Below, one piece after another: positions 51,101-59,427 of a stretch of 64,000 nucleotides of DNA. The translations under genes were made by a program, and so were the position numbers. Within the stretch, counting starts at the first letter, position 1. Every line of letters starts with the position of its first letter. Origin of the DNA: an uncultured Gammaproteobacteria bacterium (lineage in GTDB: Bacteria; Pseudomonadota; Gammaproteobacteria; HK1); contig OY282378.1 in NCBI GenBank assembly GCA_958295835.1, positions 3,931,694 to 3,995,693 of the forward strand, read 5' to 3'. The notes below the pieces were generated by a model. That model was given only the letters and a program-made list of their open reading frames with translations, was not told the DNA's origin and searched no databases.

Positions 51101-51115
51101 CGGGCGCATGGCTGA
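48110..51115 (+). CDS. soxA: Sarcosine oxidase subunit alpha, operon 2
   Basis: 1001 residues. Motifs and order match the first copy: GRSFKYHRPRGVV, Rossmann ILVVGAGPSGLAAAHAAG, KRYTTAGMGTDQGKTSNVNA, YGTEAMHVLRAERGFIIAGQ and IGHVTSSYFSAN. The GcvT-like C-terminal half provides the THF site. It overlaps soxG2 by 8 bp. Confidence 0.93.
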   Translation: MTDTPFRLPSGGRIDRGSPVSFSFDGERYTGYAGDTLASALLVHGVRLVGRSFKYHRPRGVVTDGVEEPNALVQLGIGASGEPNARATQVEIHDGLAAASQNRWPSLGFDAGAVNGLLSALIPAGFYYKTFMWPGRWWMKYEYFIRRAAGLGRAPTGPDPDTYDKSWAHCDILVVGAGPSGLAAAHAAGRTGARVLLVDERPEPGGHLPGTSQSIDDAPAEEWVSAMVSDLAAMEEVRILPRATALGYYDHNYLTVLERRTDHLPYRERRDRVRQRLWKVRAKQVVLATGAHERPLVFRNNDRPGVMLASAARSYVNRYAVRPGTSAVVFTNNDTAYDSALDLADAGLRVVLADVRTGLSDARRSQLRRRGIELLAGHAITDVRGAKAVTGVSVAALNSSASAYAGGHRKIRCDLVCMSGGWNPAIHLFSQSGGRLAFDEARGAFVPGEARQAQFSAGGCNGTGALAFALSEGREAGKAAAAACGFRKRGGTSLPKVDVVEETPIRLLWTVPSRHPGRRLDKHFVDFQNDVTAADVALAAREGYRSVEHLKRYTTAGMGTDQGKTSNVNALAILSETLGADIAATGTTTFRPPYVPATFGALAGRDVGELSDPVRTTPMHQWHVEQGAAFEDVGQWKRPWYYPRDGESMREAVDRECLAARDSVGILDASTLGRIDVQGPDAAEFLERIYTNGWKRLAVGRCRYGLMCTEDGMVFDDGVTLRLGEHRFLVHTTSGNAARVLAWMEEWLQTEWPDLDVYCNSVTEQLATASISGPFARQLLTELTTDVELGRDAFPFMSWRDGHVAGLPARVARVSFTGESSFEVSVPSGYGLSLWTALMHSGQRYGITPYGTEAMHVLRAERGFIIAGQDTDGTVTPIDLGMEWIVSRSKDFIGKRSLGRADTMRADRKQLVGLLTDDPEEVLPEGGQIVDTVTEPPMRMIGHVTSSYFSANLGRSIALALVRGGRDRHGEPVMVPLERAVVPARITEPRFFDPEGKRAHG

Positions 51116-51722
51116 GCGGTACCGGCGCCGGAGCGCCCTGGCCCACCTCGGACTGGAGTGGAGGGCATCGGCCGCGGTGCCGCACGCGGGGGTGGTGCTC
51201 GGCGAGTGCCGCATGCGCGGCCTGCTGCTGCTGCGCGGCGACGGCGCCAGCGCCGGGTTCCGGAGCGCGGTCTCCGAGGTGCTCGGACTCGACCCTGTGA
51301 TCGAGCCCTTGACAGCAGCACGCAAGCGCGATGTGGCGATGCTGTGGCTGGGGCCGGACGAGTGGCTCCTCGTCACTCCGGACCGCCGGGTCGGCCGCAT
51401 CGAGCGCACGCTGCGCGACGCGCTCGTCGGACAGCGTGCGGCGCTGACCGAGGTATCGCACGGCCGCGCCATTCTGACCCTCTCCGGACCCCATGCGCGG
51501 GCCGTCCTCGCGAAAGGCTGTCCGCTCGACCTGCACCCCGGCGAGTTCGCTCCGGGACGTTGTGCGCGATCGAGACTCGCCAGATGCCAGGTGCTGATCC
51601 ATCACGTCAGCGCCGCGCCGGCGTTCGAGATCCACGTCCACCGCAGCTTCGCGCAGTATGCCTGGACATGGCTCATGGACGCCGGGCAGGAGTTCGGGGT
51701 ACGGATCGCGCCGATGGAGTAG
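51108..51722 (+). CDS. soxG: Sarcosine oxidase subunit gamma, operon 2
   Basis: 204 residues from the ATG at 51108, overlapping the end of soxA2. WLGPDEWLLVT, EVSHGRAILTLSG and a C-terminal HVHRSFAQYAWTWLMDAG block are typical of SoxG. Divergence from soxG1 is high, as is usual for this subunit. Confidence 0.85.
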   Translation: MAERYRRRSALAHLGLEWRASAAVPHAGVVLGECRMRGLLLLRGDGASAGFRSAVSEVLGLDPVIEPLTAARKRDVAMLWLGPDEWLLVTPDRRVGRIERTLRDALVGQRAALTEVSHGRAILTLSGPHARAVLAKGCPLDLHPGEFAPGRCARSRLARCQVLIHHVSAAPAFEIHVHRSFAQYAWTWLMDAGQEFGVRIAPME

Positions 51723-51750
51723 GTGAGGTGGATCTGTGCGAGCGTACCGC

Positions 51751-51840
51751 CGTTCCTGGGAATGCAGGCGTATCGCCCGCATCGGCTTGTACGGCCGTTC
51801 CCAGGAACGCGGGCGTCTCGTCCGCTTTGCCTGCACGACG
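51751..51840. repeat. Two imperfect copies of a CCGTTCC-(T/C)-(G/A)GGAA repeat
   Basis: CCGTTCCTGGGAATGCAGGC and CCGTTCCCAGGAACGCGGGC, about 45 bp apart, each followed by a GT(A/C)TCG(C/T)CCGC tail. This looks like a short interspersed repeat in the sox2-IS gap. No coding role is evident. Confidence 0.5.
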
Positions 51841-51957
51841 CTCCGGTCTCCCGGCTTGGCGGGGCCGGAACCGGGAGACAAGTGGTAATGGTCATGAAGG
51901 GGCGGAATGACTCGTTGATCCGACAGCCGTTCCCCGATGTCCGGTTTTGAATGGCAG

Positions 51958-52170
51958 CGTGGAGTTGCCCCGTTTCAGTGGACAGTGAAAGGCTTGGGTT
52001 TCATGCCGCTTCCTGGTCGCTCCTCTCGAAGACCATCGGGGATTGCTGACCGAGGCCCCGGTGACGACGATGCGGGTTATACCATCCCTTGATGAACTCG
52101 AAGATGGCTCTGCGCGCCGCAGTCCCCGACCGAGCCCATCGACGGGACCACACCCCATCGCCGGCAGCGT
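51958..52170 (-). mobile_element. 3' end of an IS3-family element (orfB C-terminus)
   Basis: Read from the minus strand it gives MGSVGD, then after a deletion FEFIKGWYNPHRRHRGLGQ, and SPMVFERSDQEAA followed by a stop near 52005. The IS end TGGAGTTGCCCCGTTTCAGT is near 51965. These are the typical last residues of IS3 orfB. The catalytic Glu region is lost. Confidence 0.7.
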
Positions 52171-52234
52171 TCACCGAAGGCGAAGGAGGTGTACTGGCAG
52201 CCCCGGACGCTCTGTGCGGGTCAGGTCACCCCAG

Positions 52235-52640
52235 TGAACCGGCCCTCACATACTCACTGATCGGAGTGGTGGATGACGGAGTCCGGGCGGCGTTGCTCGA
52301 CGGCCATGTCGAGGGCATCGAGCACGAGCTCGGTGCGCAGGTGCCCGGCCATCGCCCAGCCCACGATTCGGCGGCTGAACACGTCGAGGACGATGGCCAA
52401 GGACAGGAATCCCGCCAGAGTTGGCATGTAGAGCCTGCCCCCGCGGGGGAAGCGGGGGTGATGTCAGCCACCCACAGCCGGTCCGGGGCGTCGGCGTGGA
52501 ACTCACGCTCCACCAAGTCCGGCGCCGGGCGGGCTCACGCGGGCAGTGAGGGCTTCGTCGCTGCGCTCTCGTGCCGAACGCTCTCGTTGACGCCACGCAT
52601 GGAACCCGCTCATGCTCGTCTTCGACACTGCATATTTCAG
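52235..52640 (-). pseudogene. IS3-family orfB fragment with inserted palindrome
   Basis: Pieces of orfB in several frames. SKTSMSGFHAWRQRERSARE near 52600 is the N-terminal part. LVEREFHADAPDRLWVADIT near 52480 reaches the first catalytic Asp. After the palindrome the frame changes and continues as YMPTLAGF..., ending at the HHSDQ site near 52250. It is internally deleted, frameshifted and truncated. Confidence 0.75.
52431..52460 (-). repeat. Transposase-associated palindrome P5
   Basis: On the minus strand, arms CCCCCGC and GCGGGGG around TTCCCCC-like spacing, then CAGGCTC. It splits the ACC|TAC codons just after the first catalytic Asp (WVADIT|Y). The 26-bp net addition shifts the frame here, unlike P2, P3 and P4. 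Confidence 0.8.
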
Positions 52641-52734
52641 ACACGTTGTAAAACAATGAGTTATTGGACGCACGAAGAACCTTGGCACTACATGCCGGCG
52701 TGAGGTGCGGCCCAAACGGTCGGTGTCATAAACG

Positions 52735-54444
52735 TCAGGCAGAGACCCCCTTCCCAACGTCGACCTGTCGTACCGTGTCAGGCAGCCTGACCCCGATGCA
52801 CTGAGCAATCTTGCCGGCCACGCCGACGGTGTTGCTGCGCACGGCGAAGGTCTTGCCATGACAGGTCATCGTGGTTTCAGTCAGCGCGTTGAGGTCGCGC
52901 AAAATGTCCGCCCATTCGGCTCTCAGACCGGCGTTGTCCATGCGACGAAAGAGTTCGTCGCGCAGCACCAGCGCCAGGAACGAACAGAACACATGCCCGC
53001 AGATGGTGGCATCTGTCTTGTGGAAGATGGGGCGCGTGTCGAGCAGGCTCTTGGCGGTGCGCAAGACCTGTTCCACCATCCACAATTGTTTGTAGCGCAA
53101 AGCCACATCGACGGCCGTCAGTTCGGGGTTGTTGGTGCGCAACACCCACAGGCCGTCGAATCGCTCTTCTTCGCGTGCCTTGTCGAGGTCGACCACGAAG
53201 GCCTCCTTCTCGGCCTTGAGGTAACGTTTGTAGCCCTTGTTGCCGACCACGCTCTTGGGTCCTTCACTGCGCAGCTTGTTTTGAAGTGTGGCCAGGAGTT
53301 GCGCGCGCGTGGCCGCATCCTTGCGGGCCTGCACCGGATTGCGGCACACCACATAGCGACGGGGCTGATGCGCGCCTTGTCCCGGCGCTTCGCACGGTGG
53401 GTCATCGACCGTGACCTCCTTGACTTGAAGCTCCATCGGGTCGCGGCGCTGGCGCGTGACCTCGACCGTCTCGAACGCAGCGCCGTCGCTCAGCACCGTG
53501 TCGCGGACCTCCTTGGTCTGGCGCAGCCGCGCACCGAGAATGTACTGCCAACCACGCGCCTCAACGGCCGCTATCATCTTCTTTGAACACATTCCGGCGT
53601 CGGCGACCAGGCACACCCGACGGACCCCGAAGCGGCGTTGCAGGCGCTCGCCCACCCGGTCGAGGGTGGTGACGTCGGTGGTGTTGCCCGGCCACATCTC
53701 GCTGCACACCGGAATGCCGTCTCCGTCCAGCACCATCCCCAGCACCATCTGCTTGCAATCGTTGCGGCGGTCCTTGCTCTTGCCGTAGCGAGCGAGGGTC
53801 TGGCCACCGTCGCCGGTGAAGAACAGCGAGGTGGTGTCGAAGAACACCAAGTCGAGACCGGTGAACAGGTCGCGCCGCCGAGCGAACAGCGCCTCCTCGA
53901 CGAGGTCTTTGACGCGCCGCGGGGACGCCCCATTGGGGTCGCATTCATCGAGCGCCTCACCGAGCCAGCCCATCGCGCGGTACAGGTGCTGCAGTTCGAG
54001 CTGTGCGGTGCCTTCGATGGCTTGGTCCCGCCGCCAGCGCAAGGCGCTGCGGTCGGAACCGGAGACCATCACCCGATGCAGCACGGTCATGAACACCGCG
54101 CGTTCGACATCGAAGCGATAGTGGCGTGTGGCCAGGAGCTTGCGCACCACCGCTTGGCAGCCGGTGTCGCGCCACAGTCGTTCGAAGACCAGTGCCGGTC
54201 CGATAGACAGGACGTGGGCGTCGGGCGCATCGTGCGCAGAGGAGGCGTGTTGTGCGAGCACCATGATGTGCTCGGCGAAGCGTGCCGCGGAGCGCAGGAG
54301 TTGGTCGATGGCCCCGGACGCGGTGAGCTTGTCGAGCCTGCCGAGAGTGGCGATGATGGTTTGCTTGACACGTTTTCCTTCTCGGCGGTTTTCGGCGATC
54401 TGGAGGTATTGGTAGTTGCCGACCTTCTTGACGCGGACGAACAT
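52735..54444 (-). CDS. IS1634-family transposase, second type
   Basis: 569 residues from the ATG at 54444 (MFVRVKKVGNYQYLQIAENR). The DDE blocks are LVFFDTTSLFFTGDGG, VCLVADAGMCSKK, and LWMVEQVLRTAKSLLDTRPI. It carries no palindrome and has no frame break, so it may be intact. It is only distantly related to the transposase at 24305. I could not define its inverted repeats. Confidence 0.85.
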   Translation of the reverse strand: MFVRVKKVGNYQYLQIAENRREGKRVKQTIIATLGRLDKLTASGAIDQLLRSAARFAEHIMVLAQHASSAHDAPDAHVLSIGPALVFERLWRDTGCQAVVRKLLATRHYRFDVERAVFMTVLHRVMVSGSDRSALRWRRDQAIEGTAQLELQHLYRAMGWLGEALDECDPNGASPRRVKDLVEEALFARRRDLFTGLDLVFFDTTSLFFTGDGGQTLARYGKSKDRRNDCKQMVLGMVLDGDGIPVCSEMWPGNTTDVTTLDRVGERLQRRFGVRRVCLVADAGMCSKKMIAAVEARGWQYILGARLRQTKEVRDTVLSDGAAFETVEVTRQRRDPMELQVKEVTVDDPPCEAPGQGAHQPRRYVVCRNPVQARKDAATRAQLLATLQNKLRSEGPKSVVGNKGYKRYLKAEKEAFVVDLDKAREEERFDGLWVLRTNNPELTAVDVALRYKQLWMVEQVLRTAKSLLDTRPIFHKTDATICGHVFCSFLALVLRDELFRRMDNAGLRAEWADILRDLNALTETTMTCHGKTFAVRSNTVGVAGKIAQCIGVRLPDTVRQVDVGKGVSA

Positions 54445-54784
54445 GGGGTGTCTCCAGTGTTGACACCACATATTGTACGGCAAGTGCCAGGGTAAATATA
54501 GAAATAAAGAGATTTTGTCGTATATTCTGGCCAATGATTTACCACTACATTTCAGAGCAACATCGGATTGATGGACTCATAAGTCCATGGTTTTGCCAAG
54601 TTTTCGATCTCACACCCCCAGTCATACTGTCGAAGACGAGTCATGCCTGGGGAGGCTCCGGGTACTCGGGCCATCGTGGCGATGCGCAATTGGGCCTGAT
54701 TCGCTCTCATGAACCGGTAAACCTCCCGGGTCCGACCTCCCGAGCAAACCAGGCGTTCGTCGGGCGCAGGGTTCACTGGACCCT
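54445..54784. other. AT-richer flank of the IS1634-type transposase
   Basis: 340 bp of mixed composition between the transposase start and the IS21 end. It probably includes the upstream end of that IS. No gene is supported. Confidence 0.35.
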
Positions 54785-54875
54785 TCGCGGGTGCGCATTC
54801 CGGTGAAGTCGATCACCGATTCCGGGTTGAAGCCGATCACCGAATCCGGTCAAGCCGATCACCAGTCGGAGCGAA
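54785..54875. repeat. IS21-type multiple terminal repeats
   Basis: Three spaced copies of a GAAG(C/T)CGATCACCG(A/-)TTCCGG-like unit (about 54798, 54828, 54855) lie just outside istB. Repeated subterminal binding sites of this kind are usual at IS21-family ends. Confidence 0.6.
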
Positions 54876-54892
54876 GCGACGCGGGGCGATGA

Positions 54893-55654
54893 TTATGCCG
54901 TGCAGTGATCGGGTTGGGTCAACCCGGCGTGGTGTTTTCGCATGGAGCCTCCGTTGAGTTCGAGCTTGTAGGCGTTGTGGACGAGGCGGTCGAGGATGGC
55001 GTCGGCGAGGGTAGGGTCGCCGAGCAGTTCATGCCATTGAGCCAGGGGAAGCTGGCTGGTGACGAGGGTGGAGCGAGAGGCGTAGCGGTCTTCGAGGGGT
55101 TCGAGGAGGTCGCGGCGGTTCTCGGCGTTGAGCTTGGCGAGTCCGAAGTCGTCGAGGACGAGGAGGTCGGTTTTGGCGAAGGCGGCGAGGAGCTTGGTGT
55201 AGCGGCCGTCGCCGCGAGCGATGGCGAGGTCGTGGAGGAGTCTGGGGGTGCGCAGGTACAGCACGGAGAAGCCGTCGCGGCAGGCGTGGTGGGCGAGGGC
55301 ACAGGCGAGCCAGGACTTGCCGACGCCGGTGGGTCCGGTGATGAGGATGTTGAGGCGTTCGCGCAGCCACCGTGCGGAGGCGAGGGAGCGGATGAGGGCT
55401 TTGTCGAGGCGCCGGGGGTGTCGGAAGTCGATGTCCTCGATGCAGGCGTTGGGGTGTCGCAGCTTGGCGCGTCGCAGTCGGCTGGTCATGCGGCGGTCGT
55501 CGCGCAGGGTGAGTTCGCGGTCGGCGAGCAGGCCGAGGCGTTCTTCGAACGAGAGCGCCTCGTACTGGGGGGAGTGGAGTTGTTCGGCCAGGGCCGCGGC
55601 CATGGCGGCGCAGCGCAGTTGGTGGAGCTTGTCGATGGTCGGGTGGGTCAACAT
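54893..55654 (-). CDS. istB: IS21-family helper ATPase IstB
   Basis: 253 residues. Walker A ITGPTGVGKSWLACALAHHA near residue 107, Walker B DLLVLDDFGLAKL near residue 165 and the YASRSTLVTSQLPLAQWH region are typical of IstB. It assists target capture by IstA. The gene is intact, but its istA partner is reduced to a short 3' fragment, so the element is dead on its own. Confidence 0.9.
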   Translation of the reverse strand: MLTHPTIDKLHQLRCAAMAAALAEQLHSPQYEALSFEERLGLLADRELTLRDDRRMTSRLRRAKLRHPNACIEDIDFRHPRRLDKALIRSLASARWLRERLNILITGPTGVGKSWLACALAHHACRDGFSVLYLRTPRLLHDLAIARGDGRYTKLLAAFAKTDLLVLDDFGLAKLNAENRRDLLEPLEDRYASRSTLVTSQLPLAQWHELLGDPTLADAILDRLVHNAYKLELNGGSMRKHHAGLTQPDHCTA

Positions 55655-55673
55655 CGGTGAGGTCTCCTGTGGC

Positions 55674-55779
55674 TCAGTGGAAGTAGGACGGCCCGCGGAT
55701 GTTGTCGTGGTCGGCGGGCAGCGGGCGTTCGTGTGCCTCGTTGAGCGCGCGCTCGTCGAGACGGTGCTTGAGGATGGAC
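55674..55779 (-). pseudogene. 3' fragment of istA
   Basis: About 35 codons: SILKHRLDERALNEAHERPL, then DHDNIRGPSYFH and a stop, the standard IstA C-terminus, 19 bp before istB. It is cut off upstream exactly at an IS3-type end (55781). Confidence 0.8.
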
Positions 55780-55780
55780 T

Positions 55781-56139
55781 TGAACCGCCCCGGGAATCCC
55801 GGAGACTACACTTGTTGAGTCTTTGGGAGGAATTTGCCAGTTCGCCCGTTCTTCACGCAGACGACGGTTCTCACGGCGCAGCCGGCGTATCTCCTCACGC
55901 TCTGCGCTGCTCAATCCATCAGCGCGCCGGCCCTCGTCACGGTCGGCCTGTGCGACCCAGTTGCGGATCGCCTGGGCGGTGGGCTCGAACTCACGAGCCA
56001 GCTCTTCCGCAGTCCGTCCGGTGCGAACCAGATCGACCCTCTGGCGCCGGAAGGCCGGCGGGTACGGCGGTCTCGATTTCGGCAGAGTGGATCCCTCCTC
56101 CCCAAAGGGTCAGGTGTCCACGAAATCGGGTCAACTCCA
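55781..56139 (-). mobile_element. Internally deleted IS3 derivative, 359 bp
   Basis: It is bounded by TGAACCGCCCCGGGAATCCC at 55781 and, on the other side, by GGAGTTGACCCGATTTCGTG read inward from 56139. Inside is the 5' part of orfA on the minus strand (PKSRPPYPPAFRRQRVDLVR, then TGRTAEELAREFEPTAQAIR NW, then SAEREEIRRLRRENRRLREE). This is an HTH plus leucine-zipper-like start. orfA is joined directly to the right end, so orfB is wholly deleted. It could move only if a full-length relative exists elsewhere. Confidence 0.65.
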
Positions 56140-57040
56140 CTCGCCCGATGCCCCGAGGCGGTGTGCCGGCGCTACCTCCCCCACGGGCGCCGCCAGGGCC
56201 GCTACTGGGTCGCCGGCGACCTCCACGGCGCCCGCGGGCGCTCCCTCTACGTGCGCCTTCGCCCCCCGGGGCCGCCCGGCAAGTGGACCGATGCCGCCAC
56301 CGGCGAGCACGGCGACCTCCTCGACCTCCTCGACCTCATCGGCCACCGCATCGGGGCCTCGACGCTCGGCCCCGCCCTCGACGAGGCCCGCGCCTTCCTC
56401 GCCCTGCCCGTGGTGGCGCTGCCGCCCCCTCGAAGGCACCTGCGCCGACGCCTACCTCCGCGCCCGGGGACTGGATGATTGCCGCTTCCCGGCGCTGCGC
56501 TTCCATCCCGCGCTCGCCTACCGGGATGATGCGGGCTGGCGCCGCTTCCCCGCCCTCGTCGCCGCCGTCTCCGGCCCGGACGGGACCCTCGAAGGCGTGC
56601 AGCGCACCTGGCTCCATCCCGAGCGTCCCGCCAAGGCCCCGGTCGCCCAGCCCCGCAAGGCCCTCGGGCGCGTCCACGGCCACGCCGTGCGCTTCGGGGC
56701 GCCCGGGGGAACCAGCACCACCCTGCTGGTCGGCGAGGGCATCGAGACCGTGCTCTCCCTCGTCGCCGCCGCCCCCGCGCTGCCCGGCGCCGCCGCGCTG
56801 TCCGCCGGCAGCCTCGCCGCCTTCGTCCCGCCCCCCGGCGCCGCCCGCCTCCTCATCGCCGCCGACCGCGACGCCGCGGGCCGGCGCGCCGCGGCCGGGC
56901 TCGAAGCCCGGGCGATGGCGCAGGGCCTCGCCGCCGTCGTCCTCACCCCCGCGCACGGCGACTTCAACGACGACCTCGCCGCCCTCGGGCCGCGGGCGCT
57001 GGCCGCGCGGCTCGCCCCGCTCCTCGGCCCCGGGGCGTGA
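56140..57040 (+). pseudogene. Toprim-domain (plasmid/phage primase-like) protein, broken
   Basis: Two frames must be joined. The first gives RYLPHGRRQGRYWVAGDLHG and WTDAATGEHGDLLDLLDLIG, an N-terminal zinc-less primase-like part. The second, from about 56420, gives ADAYLRARGLDDCRFPALRF, then LLVGEGIETVLSLVAAAP (Toprim Glu motif) and LLIAADRDAAGRRAAAGL (Toprim DxD). The frameshift is near 56420 and the true start has been removed by the IS3 derivative. Related proteins occur on plasmids and integrative elements. Confidence 0.7.
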
Positions 57041-57066
57041 GCGGCCTCGGCGACGACCCCGGCACC

Positions 57067-57216
57067 GTGCTGCGCGCTTCGGACCGCAAGAGCCTCGCGT
57101 GGACCATCGAGCAGGGCGTGAAGCAGACGTTGGGCTACATGAAGAAGTGCGGAGCGGAGGAAGTGCATCTGGTGGTGATCGACCGGCCGCGCCGGCGCAG
57201 AGGAGCGCGGGCGTAG
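57067..57216 (+). pseudogene. 3' fragment of a third ATPase-nuclease homologue
   Basis: About 49 codons: SLAWTIEQGVKQTLGYMKKC then GAEEVHLVVIDR. This is the C-terminal block that follows the nuclease ECK motif in the proteins at 12541 and 27969 (TVRDGVEQTAGYMARCAAEA and HLVVIDRR). It ends in an Arg-rich tail instead of WGM. Confidence 0.65.
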
Positions 57217-57562
57217 CGATGGCGTGGAGAACCGGCGGTGCGGCGAGGGCGGGGCAGTGGTCTGGACGCTGTAGGGCTTGTGCGACATCGGACCGCGCCA
57301 GCGGGCAGCAGCGGAGCGTTCAGCAAGGGCCTCGCCTTGGACAACTGGCCCGAAGGCTTCCACCCGCCCTACAAGGCCGCTTAGAATCCACCCCACGGGA
57401 GTTCACCAACTCCAGTTCAACAGCGAACGGGACATCCCCGAAAAACAGGGCAGCCGGATGATGCCAGTTCCGATGATCGAGCACTTCCAGGGCTCACTCA
57501 CGCAGTGACAACCAGGGGAATCTGTCCTCCCCGGCGGCAAGAAACCGATTCAATGCGAAATC
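57217..57562. other. Gap with no recognisable gene
   Basis: 346 bp separating the ATPase-nuclease fragment from the membrane protein. It is GC-rich at first, then falling toward the composition of the next gene. No motif or repeat that I can name. Confidence 0.4.
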
Positions 57563-58960
57563 ATGCAAATGGCTCAGTTATCGAGAAAATACCAGCAATG
57601 CCCCCCGGCTTTGCCCTGTGACCGCAAGATTGCGGTACTCGGTTACATATTCCTCTGCCTGAACGCGCTCTTCTTCGGCTACCTGTCCGTTGCCGACCCT
57701 TGGGGGTATCACGCGCTGACAAAGGAAGACGGTTGGGTGGAGTACCTCACGGTGGTCTGGCTGCTCCTGGCGGGGCTGATGTTGCTTGCTACGGCATTGG
57801 CCGAGAGGAATTTCTTACGCCGCTGCATCTATGTACTGGGCAGTATTGCTTTCGTGTTCGCCGCCGGCGAAGAAATCAGTTGGGGGCAGCGTATATTGGG
57901 GTTTGCGACGCCCGATTTCCTGCTGGACTTGAACACCCAAGGTGAATTCAATGTTCACAATATCAGCACGGGAGGATTCGAAAGAATCTACCGCGATGGG
58001 ACGCAAGTGTTATGCGTGCTAACTTGCGCCGCTTTCTTTAGCCGTAAAAACAAGTTGTTCGGAATCCCATTGCCGTCAATTCTGCTAGTGCTGGGCTTCT
58101 TGACGATGCTATCCTACCGTGACAACGTACAGACACATTTTATGGACTTTATTCTCCAGAGAGAGAAGGCATTGTTATTGCTCTTCGCCATCTTCACGTT
58201 GTTTTCCTGGCAAACTAAATTATTCATCGTAGCCACGGCGACCATGGCGCTGGTAGTGGCCTTGGCATACGCGAATTATTTTAGTGTTGCCTTTAGTGGA
58301 GAGGTGCGCGAATATCTGTTCGGCACCCTCTGCTTTTTCTATGCTCTCCAATTGCTTCTGGCCCATGAACCGGTTCGACGGAGGCTCGTGACGCCGTTCA
58401 CAGACTTCAATTTATTGTTGCGCCGCGTCAAACTCTGGCATGGCGTCGATGCCGATGCGGATTTTAGTCCGCCAGATACCGGTTCTATCGAGAATCTTAT
58501 GCAAACGCTTTTCCTAGTTGCCTGCATTGCGATAATCGTAGCCAGCATTGTGTTAGCGTCTTTCGCATATTTCAGCGGCGAGGAGAGATACCCGAAAATC
58601 ATATCCACGAAGCCGGACATCAACTCCAGTTTTGACGTCTATCTTACCGGGAAAGAATTGACCTATTTCAAGGAACCATGCGTTCCGACGGATACGAAGT
58701 TGCCCTTCTTCCTGCACATCATCCCCGCCGATGAGAAAAATTTGCCCTCCGATCGCAAGCGGTACGGTTTCGACAATCGGGACTTCACTTTCAGCAATCT
58801 CCCTCATTTCATCTGGAGAGAAGTCTGCGTAGCGATAAGGAAGCTGCCTGATTACGCCATCGCCGAGATCCGCACCGGCCAGTTCACCGTAGAGGGCCAG
58901 ATCTGGGAGGGCAGTTTCAATGTTGTCGAGCCAGCGGATGACGGGAAAGCCGCACCGTGA
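57563..58960 (+). CDS. Multi-pass membrane protein with EEISWGQR motif, foreign composition
   Basis: 465 residues with about eight hydrophobic helices, for example AVLGYIFLCLNALFFGYLSV and YLTVVWLLLAGLMLLATALA. Between helices 3 and 4 it has FAAGEEISWGQRILGF, a conserved motif of uncharacterised membrane proteins often found near surface-glycan genes. A soluble C-terminal domain (from about residue 365) contains PFFLHIIPADEKNLP and YGFDNRDFTF. G+C is visibly lower than in all neighbours (near half), with A/T-ending codons, indicating recent transfer. The function is unknown. Confidence 0.7.
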   Translation: MQMAQLSRKYQQCPPALPCDRKIAVLGYIFLCLNALFFGYLSVADPWGYHALTKEDGWVEYLTVVWLLLAGLMLLATALAERNFLRRCIYVLGSIAFVFAAGEEISWGQRILGFATPDFLLDLNTQGEFNVHNISTGGFERIYRDGTQVLCVLTCAAFFSRKNKLFGIPLPSILLVLGFLTMLSYRDNVQTHFMDFILQREKALLLLFAIFTLFSWQTKLFIVATATMALVVALAYANYFSVAFSGEVREYLFGTLCFFYALQLLLAHEPVRRRLVTPFTDFNLLLRRVKLWHGVDADADFSPPDTGSIENLMQTLFLVACIAIIVASIVLASFAYFSGEERYPKIISTKPDINSSFDVYLTGKELTYFKEPCVPTDTKLPFFLHIIPADEKNLPSDRKRYGFDNRDFTFSNLPHFIWREVCVAIRKLPDYAIAEIRTGQFTVEGQIWEGSFNVVEPADDGKAAP

Positions 58961-59207
58961 ACGGTGGGATCGAAACGGCGCTGGTGATCGGGGCCACCTC
59001 AGATAGTCGTCGTACAGCTTCATCGTTCTCCTCCCGTCGAGCGTTCCCGCATGTCCATCGGCCTTCGGAGCACCGAGACTACCCGCCTGTGCGCGCTCTG
59101 GAAGGCGCGGCGGCTGTCAAACCGGCGCCAACCTTGCTCAAATGGCGTCATTCGATACCGTTTTTATTGTGGGGTACGGGCAGGTAGATCTAGGTCGTGT
59201 TGACGAA

Positions 59208-59348
59208 TTACCGAAGCATGATCCAGGCCGACACGATATGAATAAACGCCAGGAACGTCCGACTGAGCTTGTCATAACGGGTGGCAATGCGGCGAAATTG
59301 CTTGAGCTTGTTGAGGAATCGCTCAACCTTCTCGCGCAACCGGACTGC
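59208..59348 (-). mobile_element. IS5-family transposase C-terminal fragment
   Basis: On the minus strand it reads VRLREKVERFLNKLKQFRRI, ATRYDKLSRTFLAFIHIVSA and WIMLR followed by TAA at 59208-59210. This is the usual C-terminus of IS5-group transposases (RIATRYDKL motif). The rest of the element is missing upstream; a GTCGTGTTGAC end-like sequence follows at about 59193. Confidence 0.75.
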
Positions 59349-59427
59349 ACGACGGCGAGCGAGCCCGGGAGACGTAACACGGCACCGGCAGCAGACGGCA
59401 CCAACAACCCACCGCAGGAGGCAGTGG

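Noticed and set aside
47987..51472. An 1161-codon minus-strand frame opposite soxA2
   Set aside because: Antisense of a well-conserved sarcosine oxidase gene; no start context and no recognisable domain.
54785..54875. Spaced repeats near the istB gene as a CRISPR array
   Set aside because: Units are imperfect, closely spaced and outside an IS21 istB, where multiple terminal repeats are expected; no cas gene nearby.
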